Source: Erythrophleum ivorense
Lineage: Eukaryota; Streptophyta; Magnoliopsida; Fabales; Fabaceae
DNA length: 64,000 bases
Assembly (NCBI GenBank): GCA_026724425.1
Contig: JAIUCV010000665.1
Location: 248,001 to 312,000, forward strand
Reading direction: 5' to 3'
This document shows positions 60,624 to 64,000 of the stretch, piece by piece (the stretch's first letter is position 1; every line of letters starts with the position of its first letter). The translations under genes were made by a program, and so were the position numbers. The notes beneath the pieces were generated by a model that saw only the letters and a program-made list of their open reading frames with translations, made no database searches and was not told where the DNA came from.

Positions 60624-61583
60624 TCAAGCTTTGTAGGTGAGGTATACACTGAAATGGAGGATGGTGTCTTGACCATCAGTGATATGTTGGTTGTTCTGGT
60701 TGTGCAGAGTTTCCACTATCGCATACCCTTTGGCATGCTCGAACTTCCCTGTCCCGCCGATGACTGCGATCTGAGAGGCATGAGAGGCGGTCCGGTGAAC
60801 ACCAAAGAAGCTAATGGCATCGTCTAAAGTGTCATGACTGTCATGCTCTCCGTGTAGCAATACGGTCAGAGAAAGAGTCTGGCTTGTGCCATCCAAGGAA
60901 CTGGCCAAGTAAAAGCCTTGAGCTTTACCTATAACAGCTGAGCCAAGCTCGTGGCTTTCGGTTAGTTCATCGTCTACAACGGTTATGGTTCCGAACATGA
61001 GATGCTGGAGAGCAGCACCGGGAGGGAGGTTTCCGGCGGTTACAAAAGGGAGGTTGTTGGAGCTGAGTGCATCGTTGGAATTGCCGTTAGTGTTTTGGAT
61101 CACGGTGCTTGTTTGAGCGCCGCCGAGTCCGGTTAGAAGGGGAGCTGTGTTAGGGTTAATGACACTGTTGATGTTGTTTGAGTTGACTAGTGGGACTCCG
61201 TTATCCACCGGGAAAATGCTGTTGCTTGCCTTTGAGAATGGTATTCCGTTCACTTCGGTTTGCGCTACTATTCCGGTGACCACACGAGCCGATGGGTGGG
61301 ATCCGCCTAGCACGTCGTGCATGAAGAATTCTAGTAGCGGCTCGTGTTGACCTGCTGTGGCTCCTGCTGGACCGGCAGGGACTGCAACTGCTGATGTAGT
61401 TGTGGTTGTTGGTAGTGGGTTATCGTCGGCTTCGGTTGGAGCCACGGTGGGGAATTGGCCGGTAGGGACCAACTGAGGCTGAGGTTGGATCTGGTCGAGA
61501 AGTCTAGCGGAGTTGATAAATGCGAGGAGATTGAAGGATATGAGAGCTAGAACGAAAATGGTTATGTGAAGAGTTTTGGCCAT
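60624..61583 (-). CDS. DIR9: Dirigent protein DIR9 (ESB1-like)
   Basis: Single exon, 319 aa, ATG at 61583. Signal peptide at residues 1-25 (MAKTLHITIFVLALISFNLL). A Pro/Thr-rich segment follows (PTGQFPTVAPTEADD, LPTTTTTS). The N-terminal half holds LEFFMHDVLGGSHPSARVVT, and the C-terminal dirigent beta-barrel contains LMFGTITVVDDELTE, GKAQGFYLASSLDG, VIGGTGKFEHAKGYAIVET and a final LHFSVYLTYKA. This long two-part form, with an insert rich in Asn and Ser between halves, is that of ESB1/DIR10 and relatives, not the usual ~180-aa dirigents. ESB1-type proteins act in the apoplast to organise lignin at Casparian strips. By position At2g39430. Confidence 0.94.
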   Translation of the reverse strand: MAKTLHITIFVLALISFNLLAFINSARLLDQIQPQPQLVPTGQFPTVAPTEADDNPLPTTTTTSAVAVPAGPAGATAGQHEPLLEFFMHDVLGGSHPSARVVTGIVAQTEVNGIPFSKASNSIFPVDNGVPLVNSNNINSVINPNTAPLLTGLGGAQTSTVIQNTNGNSNDALSSNNLPFVTAGNLPPGAALQHLMFGTITVVDDELTESHELGSAVIGKAQGFYLASSLDGTSQTLSLTVLLHGEHDSHDTLDDAISFFGVHRTASHASQIAVIGGTGKFEHAKGYAIVETLHNQNNQHITDGQDTILHFSVYLTYKA

Positions 61584-62260
61584 ATTTTAGTCTTTTGATT
61601 TGGATTCTCAAGTTGTTTTTGGTTTGTGTGTTGTGTTTGAGGTTTATTGACTGGATGGACTAATGGGTTTATATATTGGACTCATCTAAGGATTTGGTTA
61701 ATGTGATTGAGAATGGAGTGGTTTTGTTGTTGTTCATTTGCATTAGTTGAGTTTGAGTTTCAACTAAACCGTTATTTTAGTATTTGAATTAGTTAATGCG
61801 TTGCTACTTTTTACTTCTTGTCTTTATATGTTAGAACTTGAGACACAAGTCAACTTCTGCTTCTGTCAATTTCGCCTAGAAAATTCTTTAAGTTTCTTTA
61901 TATGCCACGAGTGAATGCAAATATGCAATGGACTATTTGGCGGCAATCTAAATTTGCATTCTGTTTATTCCCTGAGTGTATTTAATTATCAAAATAAAAT
62001 TTGAGTTCAATTAGTTTTCTCTTAGTGGACAAAATCATTGGTCAATAATCCCACAATGATTCTTCCGAAATAATTCATGTACCTTATTGACTAATGAACC
62101 TGTTGTCACAACGAAATGTAGTTGATTTATTAAACTTTTTATTAAGTCACAGAATTAAAAAAACATAACAAAAGTCGCATTAGTTCATAAATGAAATGAA
62201 AGTAACCAGAATTCGAAGATGCATTGTATGTTTTTGATGTTGATAAGAAAACGACCCTAC
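61584..62260. other. DIR9 promoter side and MAGL 3' flank
   Basis: AT-rich. The DIR9 TATA box (ATATATAA on the minus strand, 61669-61676) is about 90 bases upstream of its ATG. No gene. Confidence 0.55.
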
Positions 62261-63853
62261 CTATTCTTTCAATAGGAAACCATCATCATTTTTACGTTTA
62301 CGCTCGGACTCGAACCCTCCATTCCCAGCAGAAGCTCTCTTATCCAACCAACCAATGATGTCAGCAAAAACAATGTTGATGTTCTCTGGTGTCTCGCCAT
62401 AGAGCAAGCCATGCCACATTCCAGGATACAGCTTAAAAGTCTTGTCCGAACTCGATGCAACCTTGTACAGTTCTCCACTCACCGCCTTATCTGTGACTTT
62501 ATCGTCTTCTCCGTGCAAAACCATGAACGGTAATGAAACCTATTTACCATTATGTAAGGTTAATCAGAACCAGCATTTTCTTTATTAGTATACCATCTTA
62601 TCTTTTGTTAACTAACGAAAAATAAATACCTCATTAAGTCTCTTCTCGAGATCGGTGCTAATCCTCAACAGCTCATAAGCAGTCTTCAAACGTGGCCGTC
62701 CTTTGTAGCAGTAAGGATTTTCTCTAACCTTTAATTATTACAAATTATAATTAGTACTATAACGTTTTAAGTAAAACCTTATATATTTTTTTTTAACATT
62801 TATACGTCATTTACTATGTGCCTAAAAGGTGAAAATACCTGTTTCCTGATTTCAGGCTGCTTAAATGCAGTCTCAATAATATCTTGGCCAGGGATAATTC
62901 TCCACGTAGGTATCACTCCGCTAAGTTTTGACAGTACCGAAATAACCAAAGGACTTGGTTTCATTTCTTCAGCGATCTGTGTGAAAAAAAAAAAAAAAAA
63001 AAAATTATTCATGCTATGTGTAAGTACTAAATAGTGTAATTTTCGTCCACGCTTCTCCAATGATTTGGTTCGCATTATTGTCTTTAGTATGATTGGTTCA
63101 GAAACTTAGAGGGGGCACTTTAATCATCAAACAAGATTATGCCTACTTTTCTATACGATTTTGTCCGCATTATTGTAAATATGCTTTGACAGGTTCTATT
63201 CCACACAGTTGTCGTATTTATAATTCATTCAACGTAAAGATAATATAAAAAAAAAACTAGATTCCCCTCAAGAATGTTCTACCCTTTGATCGACTAATAA
63301 TTCAGCATCTTTCCCATCATGACCCGTTTACCAACTGACAAACAAGATTTTGGCATTTGCGTATATATATAATTCTTCCTTTTGGATTTGGTAGTGGGCA
63401 AAAAAATACACTTGTATATGTCATCATACTCTCTTAGAATATACGAAACAGGCTGGCGTTTTTTATGCAATATAGAAAACGAATATATATATATATATAT
63501 ATATACTTTCTTCTTTTACAAAGTAAAAAATATAGTTCATTGTATATTTAAAATATATATATATATATATATACGTGCATGCATTTCTAATTTTCTATTT
63601 CTTTTATAAAGTAAAAAATCTACATTTGTCCTAAGAAAATATTATATTTGCATACAAAGAAGGTACGAATAGAGAAAAAAAAAAAGAAGATAAATGCATA
63701 TGAGAGAATGAATATAACAAACCTTACACATTGGAGCAACCAAGACGGCCCCATCCCAAAATTCAGGCTTCTTTCTATGTACCAGCAAAAGCACTGCTCC
63801 TCCCATTGATTCCCCTAGCAGAAACCTCATCTTCTCTTTATTCTCTTCTCTCT
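62261..63853 (-). CDS. MAGL8: Monoacylglycerol lipase-like (MAGL8), C-terminal exons only
   Basis: Exons at 63723-63853, 62839-62976, 62630-62728 and 62261-62539. The gene continues off the right edge, 63854-64000 being intron. The alpha/beta-hydrolase catalytic triad is visible: the nucleophile elbow LLGESMGGAV in the first visible exon, Asp in VLHGEDDKVTD, and His in PGMWHGLLYGE. Family sequences such as KPEFWDGAVLVAPMC and ENPYCYKGRPRLKTAYELL support a plant monoglyceride lipase, which hydrolyses monoacylglycerols and lysophospholipids. By position At2g39420, the start of a tandem array of three (39420, 39410, 39400) whose other members would lie to the right. The 746-bp intron 62977-63722 is long and full of poly-A and (AT)n runs. 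Confidence 0.92.
63488..63574. repeat. Paired (AT)n tracts in a MAGL intron
   Basis: Two TA/AT tracts (about 63484-63506 and 63552-63573) separated by ~45 bases containing related TTCTTTTACAAAGTAAAAAAT sequence. TTTATAAAGTAAAAAAT recurs at about 63603-63619, so this is an imperfect short tandem duplication inside the intron. Confidence 0.7.
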
Positions 63854-64000
63854 CTAATTATTTCAACCACAAACAATCAAACAAAACCATCAAAATCATT
63901 ATTTCGTAGGTCAGACAAAAAAGTATGTCGGAGGTACTTTCTTCCAAAAACATCAATTCAATACTTAATTTTCTTCATATAAAAATCTATTGATCGAAGA

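Overview
This is a nuclear plant sequence. Genes have GT-AG introns, the intergenic DNA is AT-rich with many (AT)n and poly-A runs, and plant-only families are present (UMAMIT, CASP-like, dirigent, TRM-like, NDH lumenal PsbP-like). Gene content and order match the lower arm of Arabidopsis chromosome 2, roughly the At2g39580 to At2g39420 interval, read in descending locus order. Several proteins (UMAMIT14, MTP11, CASP-like, MAGL) differ at scattered residues from the A. thaliana versions I remember, and two expected neighbours are not seen. A close relative such as A. lyrata or A. halleri, or a divergent accession, therefore looks more likely than Col-0. That species call is inference from memory.

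Layout: 1-4113 (-) is the N-terminal part of a zf-C3H1 protein. 4.1-6.7 kb is a repeat-bearing spacer with two Helitron-type 3' ends. 6764-8565 (-) is ACR9. 11121-11825 (+) is a small membrane-anchored unknown protein. 12832-15281 (-) is GGB, the protein geranylgeranyltransferase I beta subunit, in 11 exons. 15.3-19.4 kb is a mosaic: a complete Stowaway-type MITE, a stray piece of the ABCB6 gene, an LTR-like segment, a degenerate ORF and a second broken copy of the GGB 5' end. 19531-20538 (+) is a CASP-like gene and 23607-25414 (+) is UMAMIT14. 27027-28006 (-) is a frameshifted MAM33/p32-like gene, and 28257-28539 (-) is a 54-residue one-TM protein. 29.4-33.0 kb is a repeat block holding a near-identical 1.05-kb direct duplication. 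34790-36266 (+) is an F-box gene.

39562-46175 (+) is ABCB6 (1407 aa, 11 exons). 46658-47951 (-) is PNSL1, 48369-49284 (-) is ribosomal protein uL23 (RPL23A), and 51021-53147 (+) is the Mn transporter MTP11. 53538-~53700 (+) is a U12 minor-spliceosomal snRNA gene with its USE and TATA box. It is followed by PIG-P (54726-55336 +), RNase H2 subunit C (56350-57129 +), a TON1-recruiting-motif-like protein (58506-60188 +), the dirigent protein DIR9 (60624-61583 -) and a partial monoacylglycerol lipase MAGL8 (62261-63853 and beyond, -).

These are mostly unrelated housekeeping or transport genes and do not form a pathway or cluster. I found no sign of a novel multi-gene system. The most informative anomalies are structural: dispersed gene fragments copied within the window, the recent tandem duplication rich in a CCATATGG dyad, and the decayed MAM33-like gene. 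Exon coordinates were placed by eye on GT/AG sites, and every intact gene's exon lengths sum to a whole number of codons.
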